Notes under the pieces: generated by a model | What the model was told of the DNA's origin: nothing | Database searches by the model: none | What the model saw: the letters and a program-made list of their open reading frames with translations, nothing else | Position numbers and translations under genes: made by a program | In this document: one piece after another, positions 1 through 7,343 of the stretch | How positions within the stretch are numbered: the stretch's first letter is position 1 | Layout of the letters: every line of letters starts with the position of its first letter | From: Bacteroidia bacterium | Lineage (GTDB): Bacteria > Bacteroidota > Bacteroidia > AKYH767-A > OLB10 | Assembly (NCBI GenBank): GCA_016788065.1 | Contig: JAEUTI010000021.1 | Location: 1-49,779, forward strand | Length of the DNA stretch: 49,779 bases | Reading direction: 5' to 3'

Positions 1-390
1 TAAACCTTCGTCACTATTACCTTTGTTCAATAAAAGTGTAGCATGAATTTCATCATAGCCATTTTCAGCAGCTATCTGAATGCCCTTTTGCAATACCTCA
101 ACAGAGGGCCCCAGAAGTCCTTTTTCCTTATAACCAACACCTAATGCATTGAAAGCTTCAGCCTGTCCCTTTAAATACTTATTAGCAACAGCAAAATCAA
201 GTGCCTTCTTACCATAAAAAATGATTGAATCGGGATTTGTGTTGTAAAATGATTTAGCCTGACGCAGCAACAATTGAAAAGATGCAACAGGATCTGCTTC
301 TGAGTTAACAGACTGCCCTTGAGCGGAACTACTGTTCAGCGCAGAGAGACTAACCAGAATAAGAAATAACCGCAGGATATAGCAAAACAT
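1..390 (-). CDS. Secreted TPR-containing protein, 3' end outside window
   Basis: Reading the minus strand from an ATG at 390 gives 130 open codons running off the left edge, so only the N-terminus is present. Residues 1-24 look like a Sec signal peptide: a hydrophobic core around ILRLFLILVSLSAL, then small residues ending in SSAQ. The rest is helical. Segments such as DSIIFYGKKALDFAVAN and KGQAEAFNALGVGYKEKG resemble tetratricopeptide repeats. In Bacteroidota, secreted TPR N-termini of this kind often precede a membrane histidine kinase or a LuxR/AraC-type regulator, but that part is not visible, so the function is inferred only as far as a protein-interaction module. It lies in the same direction as the next gene at 449-871. 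Confidence 0.7.
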   Translation of the reverse strand, partial: MFCYILRLFLILVSLSALNSSSAQGQSVNSEADPVASFQLLLRQAKSFYNTNPDSIIFYGKKALDFAVANKYLKGQAEAFNALGVGYKEKGLLGPSVEVLQKGIQIAAENGYDEIHATLLLNKGNSDEGL

Positions 391-448
391 TCAACAAGCC
401 ATGGAGTATGGCTTCAAAGCTAAACAAATGCTGCCGGAAAAAAAACGG

Positions 449-871
449 TTAATCTTCCGTGATAGGAATTTTCACAGATTTGGTACCCGAAGTTTCAGTA
501 ATGGTAACCGGAATTCCACCTTTAACACGTTCGGCGATGCTGACATCCCAACCGGTCATGAACACAAAGTAATTTCCGCATTTAAGGCTATCAACAACAA
601 CTTTAATTGAATCGAGATCACCCACAGCGATGTAATCATACAAAGCGGGGTTATCGCCGGGAAACTCACTCGTGTTATATTTTATCATAGCAGAGTCGGG
701 GTATGATGCAATACCGGGAATTGGTTCGCCATGATGTTCCGGAAAAAAGGAAACTGTTACCTGTCCACCTCTGCCGGCAACACAGGCAGGAGTATTATCC
801 TCATCTTTATCATCTTTACAAGCTGTAAAGGACAGTGTTGCAGCCAGTGCAATCATTAATTTAAATTTCAT
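449..871 (-). CDS. Small predicted surface lipoprotein with a His-His pair
   Basis: This 140-residue protein starts at the ATG at 871. A longer reading from 904 would overlap the preceding gene and put 11 polar residues before the signal peptide. Residues 1-17 form a lipoprotein signal ending in SFTAC, so Cys18 is probably lipidated. The next residues (KDDKDEDN) match the acidic export signal known for surface lipoproteins in Bacteroidetes. The mature part is predicted beta-rich, with a conspicuous EHHGEPIPG stretch (His46, His47) and a YD pair near the middle. It is the last gene of the group that contains the MbnP-like protein, 19 bases after the beta-barrel gene. A metal-related role is inferred from the paired histidines and the neighbours. 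I do not recognise a characterised homologue. Confidence 0.7.
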   Translation of the reverse strand: MKFKLMIALAATLSFTACKDDKDEDNTPACVAGRGGQVTVSFFPEHHGEPIPGIASYPDSAMIKYNTSEFPGDNPALYDYIAVGDLDSIKVVVDSLKCGNYFVFMTGWDVSIAERVKGGIPVTITETSGTKSVKIPITED

Positions 872-890
872 AGGGCGAATTTTAATATGA

Positions 891-1820
891 TTAGAAATGA
901 ACATTCAGACTGAGATAATAAGAAACACCATCTTCAGGTGTATTCTCTGATAAATTATGATAGAAGGGCATCCGGCAATCGGTGCTTACTGAAAATGCTC
1001 CATAATAGGCATCAATTCCAACAGCGCCAAACATAGAATAGCCGCCGGTACCATACTGACTTATTCCATTGCGTTCATCCTTTTTACCACCTTCAAATAC
1101 AACGCCGGAATGAGGGAAAAGTTTGACATTACCAAAGTCAATTTCATAGAAGACTCCGGGATTAACATTTAATGTATTTCCATATCGGTAATCTTCGCTG
1201 TTTTTACCATTAATCTTAACACTGGCATCGGCATTCCAGCCAAGGCGGTTGTATTTTCCGATATAAGAAACTGCTAATAATAGATCGTAAGAACCGGTAC
1301 CTGAAAAAAGGTGATCAGACATAGGAAAATCAGCTACCTCATCACCTTTGTACTTACCGGTAGGAACTTTTATTCCGGCTCCAGCAAAAAGTCGGTGACG
1401 TACCGTTAAAGAGTCCTCTGGAATGGTATTGGCTACCTGATAAAAAGCCAGAACCGATAAATCATCCAATGCTTTTTCAGAAATCGTTTTCTGATTATAT
1501 TCGAGAATATTAAAACTGTAAGGCATAGTTGCAACCAATTGTATTTGAGGTATCGGATAAACCCTTGCATACAATTCTGTAGTTTGAAACCATTCTTTCA
1601 ACATACCTGAGTAACTCACACTGGTAGTACCGTGATCGAGGTGAGTTGTTCTTAAATTGGGAGATTGAATATCTATTTCGGCGGTCCGATATGAATATCG
1701 GAGACCAACCGTATTTTTATTATATCCGGGATTTAATCCCAGATAACAATTACAAAAATCACATGCATGCGCAGATGAGAATGTAATAAAAAAGAGGAAA
1801 CCTATAAGTTTATATTTCAT
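891..1820 (-). CDS. Outer membrane beta-barrel protein with N-terminal CxxCxC motif
   Basis: This 309-residue protein has a signal peptide (residues 1-19, ending SSAHA). The mature chain begins directly with CDFCNC, so Cys20, Cys23 and Cys25 form a CxxCxC cluster at the exposed N-terminus. The rest has alternating aromatic and polar strands typical of an outer membrane barrel and ends in LSLNVHF, with the usual terminal Phe. Bacteroidota genomes often carry barrels starting with a similar Cys-rich stretch next to MbnP-like and redox genes; I know this from family context and have not tested it here. The gene follows the MbnP-like gene, with a strong hairpin in the 56-base gap, and precedes the small His-His lipoprotein. 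Transport or anchoring of a metal-bound factor is an inference. Confidence 0.75.
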   Translation of the reverse strand: MKYKLIGFLFFITFSSAHACDFCNCYLGLNPGYNKNTVGLRYSYRTAEIDIQSPNLRTTHLDHGTTSVSYSGMLKEWFQTTELYARVYPIPQIQLVATMPYSFNILEYNQKTISEKALDDLSVLAFYQVANTIPEDSLTVRHRLFAGAGIKVPTGKYKGDEVADFPMSDHLFSGTGSYDLLLAVSYIGKYNRLGWNADASVKINGKNSEDYRYGNTLNVNPGVFYEIDFGNVKLFPHSGVVFEGGKKDERNGISQYGTGGYSMFGAVGIDAYYGAFSVSTDCRMPFYHNLSENTPEDGVSYYLSLNVHF

Positions 1821-1831
1821 ATTGGTAAATT

Positions 1832-1862
1832 AAACCGGCGGCAGTTTTGCCGCCGGTTTTTT
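1832..1862 (-). terminator. Strong hairpin between MbnP-like and barrel genes
   Basis: A perfect 12-bp inverted repeat (1832-1843 with 1848-1859, core ACCGGCGGCA) has a four-base loop. On the minus strand the stem is followed by TTTAATTT, a weak U-tract. It sits after the MbnP-like stop codon and before the barrel start. It could be a partial terminator lowering downstream expression or an mRNA-stabilising hairpin. On the plus strand it is followed by a run of T, but no plus-strand gene feeds into it. Confidence 0.65.
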
Positions 1863-1876
1863 AAGACTGTAATAGC

Positions 1877-2662
1877 TTATTCTTCGTGAATATGATCGTA
1901 AGAAATCATATTGGCATAATTATCGGCAACAATTGAAGCGTTGGCATTTGGAGACATAATAGTTGCAGGGAAAGTTGCTACATTTATTGTTGTTGGAGAT
2001 TCGAACAATTCCAAAACATCAGTTACAAGATGTAATTCGCGATGAGTGTTATTAGCCAGATTCAGGATATCACCATCGAATTCGAGTTCAACTTGTCTGT
2101 AATTTACAAAAGCACCTTTGTATCCTCCGATGTGATAGGTAAGATCATTAGTAGGAATTGATGGAGATGTAGCTTCCAGTTTAACGAAAATGTAACCACT
2201 ATTCCATGACCAGAACATGCCATTTGCAGGATCAAGCGCACCTGTTTGAGCACCACTGCAATTTCTGGTACTATCAACACCAATAAGGAAACGAATTGCT
2301 TTAAACTGACCTGTTCCCAGACTATCGAAGTCGATAAACCAGGTATTCTCGTCAGAAGCATCAACATAATAATAGGTGTCTTCAATTGTTACAACCGAAT
2401 TGTCGGTTTTTACAAATTCAATATTAGAGATATAATATTTGAACATTGAAGCTGTGATTTGGTCACCATTTGCAGTTGTGTATGTTGAATCGAGATAAAA
2501 TTTCTGATTACCAGCCAGGTGATCCAGTTCTATGGTCAACTTAGGAGCTACAGTTGGGGTTGGGGTTGTTGGATTGTCATCATCATCGTCTTTACAAGCG
2601 TTGAAGAGAGTTACTGTTGCCAGCAAAACCAGCATGAGGGCAAAATTGAGCTTTGTTTTCAT
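1877..2662 (-). CDS. MbnP-like surface lipoprotein
   Basis: This 261-residue protein starts at the ATG at 2662, which begins a clean lipoprotein signal peptide; a longer reading to 2743 adds 27 polar residues. The lipobox is LFNAC with Cys23, followed by KDDDDD, a strong match to the Bacteroidetes surface-lipoprotein export signal. The mature sequence resembles the MbnP family. It has an early beta segment (LTIELDHLAG), a FKYYISNIEF segment, a YYYVDAS stretch, a Trp-rich MFWSWNSGYIFVKLE stretch, GGYKGAFVNYRQVELEF and a C-terminal HIHEE tail. Methanotroph MbnP binds copper and acts with the dihaem enzyme MbnH. No MbnH-like peroxidase gene is in this window, so the partner is missing or elsewhere. 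The family call is fairly secure; copper binding is inferred. Confidence 0.75.
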   Translation of the reverse strand: MKTKLNFALMLVLLATVTLFNACKDDDDDNPTTPTPTVAPKLTIELDHLAGNQKFYLDSTYTTANGDQITASMFKYYISNIEFVKTDNSVVTIEDTYYYVDASDENTWFIDFDSLGTGQFKAIRFLIGVDSTRNCSGAQTGALDPANGMFWSWNSGYIFVKLEATSPSIPTNDLTYHIGGYKGAFVNYRQVELEFDGDILNLANNTHRELHLVTDVLELFESPTTINVATFPATIMSPNANASIVADNYANMISYDHIHEE

Positions 2663-2889
2663 GTTTTTGTTTGAATAGTGTATAATTAATTTTATGTTAG
2701 TTTGAGAATGAATAATTCTGTATTGCGATGTTATTGAATTCAAGGTGATTTCAAAAATGGATGAGCCGTCCTTTTCGAAACCTAAGACTTGTGTTCAGAA
2801 ACAGGCTATTGAGCCTGAAACTAATACAATAACAAAATGACAGAATGAATAGTTACACCCGACCAAAATCGAATGTTAACCCTGAAAAA

Positions 2890-3273
2890 TTAACAGGAAG
2901 GGGGATGAAAAACTGCATTTGCTGCAGTAGTTGGAATAACGGTGGAAAAATGATAATAGAGTCTTACGAAAGGCGTGTTAATTCCACTTACTTCCGACTC
3001 TGCTTTTTCAGAAAATAGAACATCAACAATAGTTTTTACTTTGGTGGATGAATCCTGTTGTCTGGACTCATCTTTTTGCAATTCTTTTTTCAATTGGCAC
3101 TTCCCTTCACAATGTTTTTCAGGAAGGTTTTTGTTCTCACAAAGAAAAGAAGCAATGAAGTTTTTATTGACATAATATCCGGTAACAATCAATTGCTTGC
3201 TGAAAGCCTGCAACAGAAATCCTGAGATCAGAAATATGGATATGAGTCGAATCACGATACAAATATAAGGCAT
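2890..3273 (-). CDS. Membrane-anchored protein with CENK-x6-CxGKC motif
   Basis: This 127-residue protein starts at the ATG at 3273, which begins a hydrophobic N-terminal segment (residues 4-22); the upstream option at 3330 adds 19 residues and overlaps the terminator of the glutamine synthetase gene. After the hydrophobic segment comes a compact Cys motif: FLCENKNLPEKHCEGKC, with Cys45, Cys55 and Cys59. A Lys/Glu-rich linker follows, and the protein ends in FHPPSC. Short proteins with this motif recur in Bacteroidota next to metal or haem uptake genes. That is family-level recollection and no function is established. It lies 227 bases upstream of the MbnP-like gene on the same strand. A thiol-based metal-binding or sensing role is inferred. 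Confidence 0.65.
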   Translation of the reverse strand: MPYICIVIRLISIFLISGFLLQAFSKQLIVTGYYVNKNFIASFLCENKNLPEKHCEGKCQLKKELQKDESRQQDSSTKVKTIVDVLFSEKAESEVSGINTPFVRLYYHFSTVIPTTAANAVFHPPSC

Positions 3274-3312
3274 AAAATAAATGAGAAGTGCATGATTCTT
3301 GTCATAAAATAA

Positions 3313-3346
3313 CAAAGCCCTGAAAATCAATATTTTCAGGGCTTTG
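3313..3346 (-). terminator. Terminator of the glutamine synthetase gene
   Basis: A 15-bp perfect stem (3313-3327 with 3332-3346, core AAAGCCCTGAAAAT) has a four-base loop and lies just past the glutamine synthetase stop codon. On the minus strand it is followed by a T-rich stretch (TTATTTTAT). It separates the glutamine synthetase transcript from the thiol-motif gene at 2890-3273. Confidence 0.85.
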
Positions 3347-3359
3347 AGAAGCTATTATT

Positions 3360-5552
3360 TTAGCGTACTGCGAGCATTTCGCGGTACTTTGGGAGTGGCC
3401 AGTAGGCATCATCTACGAGCAATTCCAACTTGTCAACATGGTAACGGATGGTATCAAAATGAGGCCTTACTTTATCGCAATAAGCAATTGCTTTGGAACG
3501 GACATTTTCAATTTTGTTAGCCTTGCGACGGTCATCGGTCATAGCATCGGTGCTAGCCTTAATTACATTCAAGTGTTCCGAAATCTCCTTAATAAGGTCG
3601 AGTTGGGTCTTGAATGAATCAGCTTTCAAACCTATTGCTTTAATACCTTCTACATTCCGGATTAAATCGGATTGATAACGAATAGCAGCAGGAATAATAT
3701 GATTCAATGACAGGGTTCCAATCACACGACTTTCGATCTGGATTTTCTTGGTATAAGTTTCCAGCAAAATATCGTGACGAGCTTCTAGTTCTCTTTCAGT
3801 GAAAATATTGTTCTTTTTGAACAGTTCCTTCGACTTCTTCGAAACATAAGCATCCAGTGCAGGTGGAGTTGTAGTAATATTCGACAACCCTCTTTTCTTT
3901 GCTTCCTTCACCCATTCATCACCGTAACCATTTCCTTCGAAACGAATATTTTTTGTTTCAACGATATACTTACGAAGCACTTTCAGAATCGCTTCATCCT
4001 TCTTAATATTTTTCGCAATCAATGCATCCACTTCTTTGCTGAATTCTTTCAGCTGATTCGCCATGATGGTATTTAGTACCAGCATTGCATTAGATGAATT
4101 TGCAGATGATCCTACTGCACGGAATTCGAATTTATTTCCTGTAAATGCAAATGGAGAGGTTCTGTTACGATCGGTATTATCGAGCAGGATTTCAGGAATA
4201 CGTCCGATATTAATTTTAATCTGAGTTTTTTCTTCCGGAGTCAATTTTTCTTTCACTACAGTCTTTTCAATTTCATCAAGAATCTGACTTAACTGTGAGC
4301 CGAGGAAAATCGACATGATAGCAGGAGGAGCTTCATTGGCACCTAGACGATGGTCGTTGCTTGCTGAAGCAATACTTGCACGTAACAAATCGGCATGCTC
4401 ATGAACAGCTTTAATCGTATTGATAAAGAAGGTAAGGAATTGCAGATTCGTTTTTGGAGAATTTCCGGGAGAAAGCAGATTTTTTCCGGTGTTTGTAGTC
4501 AGAGACCAGTTATTGTGTTTTCCTGATCCATTGATACCCGCATATGGTTTCTCATGCAACAAAACTTTGAAGTCGTGGCGACGTGCAACTTTGTCCATTA
4601 CATCCATCAGCAACTGATTGTGATCAACGGCCAGATTAATTTCTTCAAACACCGGAGCACACTCAAACTGACTTGGAGCTACTTCATTGTGACGAGTTTT
4701 AAGAGGAATGCCTAATTTGAATGCTTCAATTTCAAATTCCACCATAAAGGCATACACCCTTGAAGGAATAGAACCAAAATAATGATCTTCGAGTTGCTGA
4801 CCTTTTGCAGGGATATGTCCGAATACGGTACGACCTGAAGTCTCGAGATCGGGGCGAGCATTAAACAATGCAATATCGATAAGGAAATATTCCTGTTCAA
4901 TACCCAGTGTTGCATTTACCTTAGTAACATTTTTATCGAAATACTGACAAACAGGAACAGCAGCCTGATCGAGTTCGTGAAGTGCTTTCAGAAGAGGCGC
5001 TTTGTAGTCGAGTGTTTCGCCTGTGTATGAAACAAAGATAGTAGGAATGCAAAGTGTTTTTCCTGCATTGCTTTCCATGATAAACGCCGGTGATGTCGGA
5101 TCCCATGCAGTATAACCACGTGCTTCAAATGTATTTCTGATACCACCGTTTGGGAAGCTTGATGCATCAGGCTCTTGCTGAACGAGAGCAGAAGAAGAGA
5201 AATTTTCAATTGGTTTATTGCCATCACTCAATTCAAAGAATGAATCGTGCTTTTCAGCAGTTGATCCGGTAAGAGGTTGAAACCAGTGTGTATAATGAGT
5301 AGCACCTTTTGATATTGCCCAGGCCATCATCGCTGTTGCAACTTGTTCGGCAACCCTGCGCTCAATTTGTTGTCCACTTTCTACTGCTTCAAGCACCTGC
5401 TTAAACGACTCTTTAGAGAGGAATTTCTGCATGGTGTTTTTATCAAACACATTTTGTCCGAAGTAATCTGAGATCTTTCCTTCAGGAGCCGGTACCGTTC
5501 TTGGTACTCTTGTTAGTGCACTTTCAAGTGCTTTGAACCTTAGAGTTGACAT
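3360..5552 (-). CDS. glnN: Type III glutamine synthetase
   Basis: This 730-residue protein is the length expected of GSIII and much longer than GSI (about 450). It makes glutamine from glutamate, ammonia and ATP in the cytoplasm. Visible landmarks are the N-terminal RFKALESA segment, LGIEQEYFLID (metal-ligand glutamates), RHNEVAPSQFECAP, the GSGKHNNWS loop, and ANEAPPAIMSIFLG followed later by RNRTSPFAFTGNKFEFR. All are typical of the Bacteroidetes GSIII family. The start is the ATG at 5552 (MSTLRFKA); an upstream reading to 5603 would pass through the promoter. It is monocistronic, with a terminator at 3313-3346 and a promoter preceded by spaced direct repeats, so nitrogen-responsive control is plausible but inferred. 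Confidence 0.95.
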   Translation of the reverse strand: MSTLRFKALESALTRVPRTVPAPEGKISDYFGQNVFDKNTMQKFLSKESFKQVLEAVESGQQIERRVAEQVATAMMAWAISKGATHYTHWFQPLTGSTAEKHDSFFELSDGNKPIENFSSSALVQQEPDASSFPNGGIRNTFEARGYTAWDPTSPAFIMESNAGKTLCIPTIFVSYTGETLDYKAPLLKALHELDQAAVPVCQYFDKNVTKVNATLGIEQEYFLIDIALFNARPDLETSGRTVFGHIPAKGQQLEDHYFGSIPSRVYAFMVEFEIEAFKLGIPLKTRHNEVAPSQFECAPVFEEINLAVDHNQLLMDVMDKVARRHDFKVLLHEKPYAGINGSGKHNNWSLTTNTGKNLLSPGNSPKTNLQFLTFFINTIKAVHEHADLLRASIASASNDHRLGANEAPPAIMSIFLGSQLSQILDEIEKTVVKEKLTPEEKTQIKINIGRIPEILLDNTDRNRTSPFAFTGNKFEFRAVGSSANSSNAMLVLNTIMANQLKEFSKEVDALIAKNIKKDEAILKVLRKYIVETKNIRFEGNGYGDEWVKEAKKRGLSNITTTPPALDAYVSKKSKELFKKNNIFTERELEARHDILLETYTKKIQIESRVIGTLSLNHIIPAAIRYQSDLIRNVEGIKAIGLKADSFKTQLDLIKEISEHLNVIKASTDAMTDDRRKANKIENVRSKAIAYCDKVRPHFDTIRYHVDKLELLVDDAYWPLPKYREMLAVR

Positions 5553-5571
5553 TTTTTTTATAGATTTTCGA

Positions 5572-5603
5572 CAAAAGTATATATTTTTAGGGGGGTAAGT
5601 CAA
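5572..5603 (-). promoter_or_regulatory. Promoter of the glutamine synthetase gene
   Basis: On the minus strand TACTTTTG (5579-5572) matches the Bacteroidetes -7 consensus TAnnTTTG exactly. A TTG (5603-5601) lies 21 bases upstream as the -33 element. The start would fall near 5568, giving a leader of roughly 15 bases before the ATG at 5552. Confidence 0.65.
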
Positions 5604-5669
5604 GAAAAATGATAAATTTTATCGACACCCCCTGTTAAAAAGGGGGGTAAGGGCGAAAAAAATGATAAA
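5589..5669. repeat. Spaced direct repeats upstream of glnN
   Basis: Two copies of AGGGGGGTAAG (5589-5599 and 5641-5651), each followed by AAAAATGATAAA (5605-5616 and 5658-5669), are offset by 52-53 bp. A C-run between them (ACACCCCCT) is complementary to both G-runs. They overlap and lie upstream of the glnN promoter, and the second copy ends 14 bases from the stop codon of the NDH-2 gene. They look like paired operator half-sites about five helical turns apart. Confidence 0.6.
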
Positions 5670-5682
5670 ATTTTCTAAAATC

Positions 5683-6963
5683 TTACTTTTTTCCTGAAAA
5701 TGGCCGGATTATTAACCTTACTGCACGGTCGTAGGAGAAATAACTGACCATCCAATTGACAAACACGACGAGTCTGTTCCGGAAACCCACCAAAGTCATT
5801 AAATGGATTGCCATCCAAAGAATCCAGGCAAAAAATCCACTAAGTTTCAGGAAAGGCAACTCCGCTACGGCTTTGTTTCTGCCAATTGTGGCCATAGCAC
5901 CTCTGTTGGTATAGGAAAATGGTTTCCAATTTACTGTATCTGATGATTGAATCAGGTTGGCTGCAAGGTTGGAAGCCTGTTGAATAGCAACCGGCGCAAC
6001 CATTGGATGGCCATTTGGGTACTTTTCTTCAGACATAAACGCCAGATCACCAATTACAAAAAGGGAACTCTCCCCTTCTACTCTATTGAACCGATCCACT
6101 TTTACCCGACCATTCCTCAACAAAACAGCTTCCGGAATACCGGGAATAGAAGCACCTTTTACGCCAGCTGACCATATTAAGGTGCGGGTGGTGATGGAAT
6201 TCCCATCTGCCAAAGTGACTTTCTTCCCATCGAATTGCTTCACCGGATTATTCAGCATCACCTCAACACCCATTGTTTGCAGGGCGTGCAAAGCTTTCAC
6301 TGAGGAAAAATCAGACATCCCCGCAAGGAGACCTTTACCGGCTTCAACTAGTATTATCCGGGTTTGCATGAAATTAATTTCGGGATAATCGTTTGGAAGA
6401 ACATGATTTCGAAGTTCACATAGGGCTCCGGCAGTTTCAACACCTGTTGGTCCGCCACCTGCCACGACGATATTCAACAATTCTTCTTTATCGGCTCCCG
6501 GTTCAAGAGCCTGCTCCAGATTTTGAAGAATCAAGCTACGGAGATCCAACGCATCGGTGACAGACTTCAGCGGCATGGCTTTGGCTCCAAGCTCATCCAT
6601 ACCAAAAAAATTATTGGTTGATCCGCAGGCCAGAATCAGGTAATCGTATGAAATTGGACCTGCATCTGTTTCAAGGACTTTAGCATGGACATCAACACGC
6701 TGAATTTCAGCCATTCTGAAATAAAAATTGGTATAACCCTGAAATATTTTGCGTAAAGGATATGCAATTGAATCGGGCTCTAACCCACCGGTTGCCACCT
6801 GATAAAGTAAAGGCTGGAATGTGTGGAAGTTATTTCTGTCGATAAGTACGACCTGAAAGTTCTTGTTTCGAAACTTCTTCACCATGGTTATTCCGCCAAA
6901 GCCACCGCCGGCAATAACGATTCGCTTTAATGGGGAATCGGGCACAATTGAAGAAATACTCAT
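5683..6963 (-). CDS. ndh: Type II NADH dehydrogenase (NDH-2)
   Basis: This 426-residue FAD enzyme oxidises NADH and reduces quinone at the inner membrane without pumping protons. The N-terminal FAD-binding loop is IAGGGFGG (residues 17-24), followed by an acidic strand end LIDRNNFH. The second nucleotide-binding motif is VAGGGPTGVETAG (167-179). LFVIGDLAFM is the conserved FAD-contact region, and VAIQQASNLAANL follows. The C-terminal 60 residues contain a hydrophobic stretch (FFAWILWMAIHLMTLVGF) that probably anchors it to the membrane, as in other NDH-2 enzymes. It lies 43 bases downstream of the tatA gene on the same strand, so the two are probably cotranscribed. The start at 6963 is the only sensible ATG before the FAD motif. 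Confidence 0.95.
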   Translation of the reverse strand: MSISSIVPDSPLKRIVIAGGGFGGITMVKKFRNKNFQVVLIDRNNFHTFQPLLYQVATGGLEPDSIAYPLRKIFQGYTNFYFRMAEIQRVDVHAKVLETDAGPISYDYLILACGSTNNFFGMDELGAKAMPLKSVTDALDLRSLILQNLEQALEPGADKEELLNIVVAGGGPTGVETAGALCELRNHVLPNDYPEINFMQTRIILVEAGKGLLAGMSDFSSVKALHALQTMGVEVMLNNPVKQFDGKKVTLADGNSITTRTLIWSAGVKGASIPGIPEAVLLRNGRVKVDRFNRVEGESSLFVIGDLAFMSEEKYPNGHPMVAPVAIQQASNLAANLIQSSDTVNWKPFSYTNRGAMATIGRNKAVAELPFLKLSGFFAWILWMAIHLMTLVGFRNRLVVFVNWMVSYFSYDRAVRLIIRPFSGKK

Positions 6964-7006
6964 AAAAAAAGTGAATTGGTACTCTTATTAAAACAGAAAG
7001 GATGAA

Positions 7007-7264
7007 CTAAAGTTCATCCTTTGTCGATTCAATATCTTTTTTCACATCCCGAATCATTTTCTTTTCTTCTTCGAGATTTACACCTTGTTTGATGTCGTTT
7101 TCAATCCCTTGCATGGCATCTTTAACTTCCCGCATTCCTTTTCCGAGTCCACGGGCTAAATCAGGAATTTTTTTGGATCCAAAGAAAAAGAGCACAAAAA
7201 GAAGGATCACCAGCAATTCGCCGGTACCAATACTTTCCAGAAAGAGGAGCATGCACAATTTCAT
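7007..7264 (-). CDS. tatA: Twin-arginine translocase subunit TatA/TatE
   Basis: This 85-residue protein has one N-terminal transmembrane helix ([15 protein letters not shown], about residues 15-29), the conserved FG hinge, and an amphipathic helix ([21 protein letters not shown]) followed by a charged tail. This is the classic TatA/E layout; it forms the pore for folded twin-arginine substrates in the inner membrane. Two ATG codons are possible: 7264 (listed) and 7252 (MLLFLES). The promoter -7 element at 7269-7276 puts transcription start near 7265, so the 7252 start would leave a short leader while 7264 would be leaderless. The NDH-2 gene follows at 43 bases. No tatC is in view. Confidence 0.9.
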   Translation of the reverse strand: MKLCMLLFLESIGTGELLVILLFVLFFFGSKKIPDLARGLGKGMREVKDAMQGIENDIKQGVNLEEEKKMIRDVKKDIESTKDEL

Positions 7265-7268
7265 ACAG

Positions 7269-7276
7269 CAAAGATA
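7269..7276 (-). promoter_or_regulatory. -7 element of the tatA-ndh promoter
   Basis: TATCTTTG on the minus strand (7276-7269) matches the TAnnTTTG consensus exactly. It lies five bases before the first possible tatA start codon. No clear -33 TTG is at the expected spacing. Confidence 0.5.
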
Positions 7277-7328
7277 AGCAATCCGATAATGAATGACAGG
7301 AACCGGTTAAAAATATCGGTGCTTTGCC

Positions 7329-7336
7329 TATTTTTG
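7329..7336 (+). promoter_or_regulatory. -7 element of the yitT-like gene
   Basis: TATTTTTG (7329-7336) matches TAnnTTTG and ends seven bases before the ATG at 7344. The transcript would then have a leader of only a few bases, or start translation at the ATG pair 7371/7374. It is divergent from the tatA promoter 53 bases away. Confidence 0.4.
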
Positions 7337-7343
7337 ACCCCAT

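Noticed and set aside
449-904. Longer start for the His-His lipoprotein (ATG at 904)
   Set aside because: It puts 11 polar residues before the lipoprotein signal and overlaps the barrel gene; the ATG at 871 begins a clean signal peptide.
2802-2817. Small hairpin CAGGCT-ATTG-AGCCTG as a terminator
   Set aside because: The 6-bp stem is short and followed by only a few T; it may be a weak terminator of the thiol-motif gene but is not listed.
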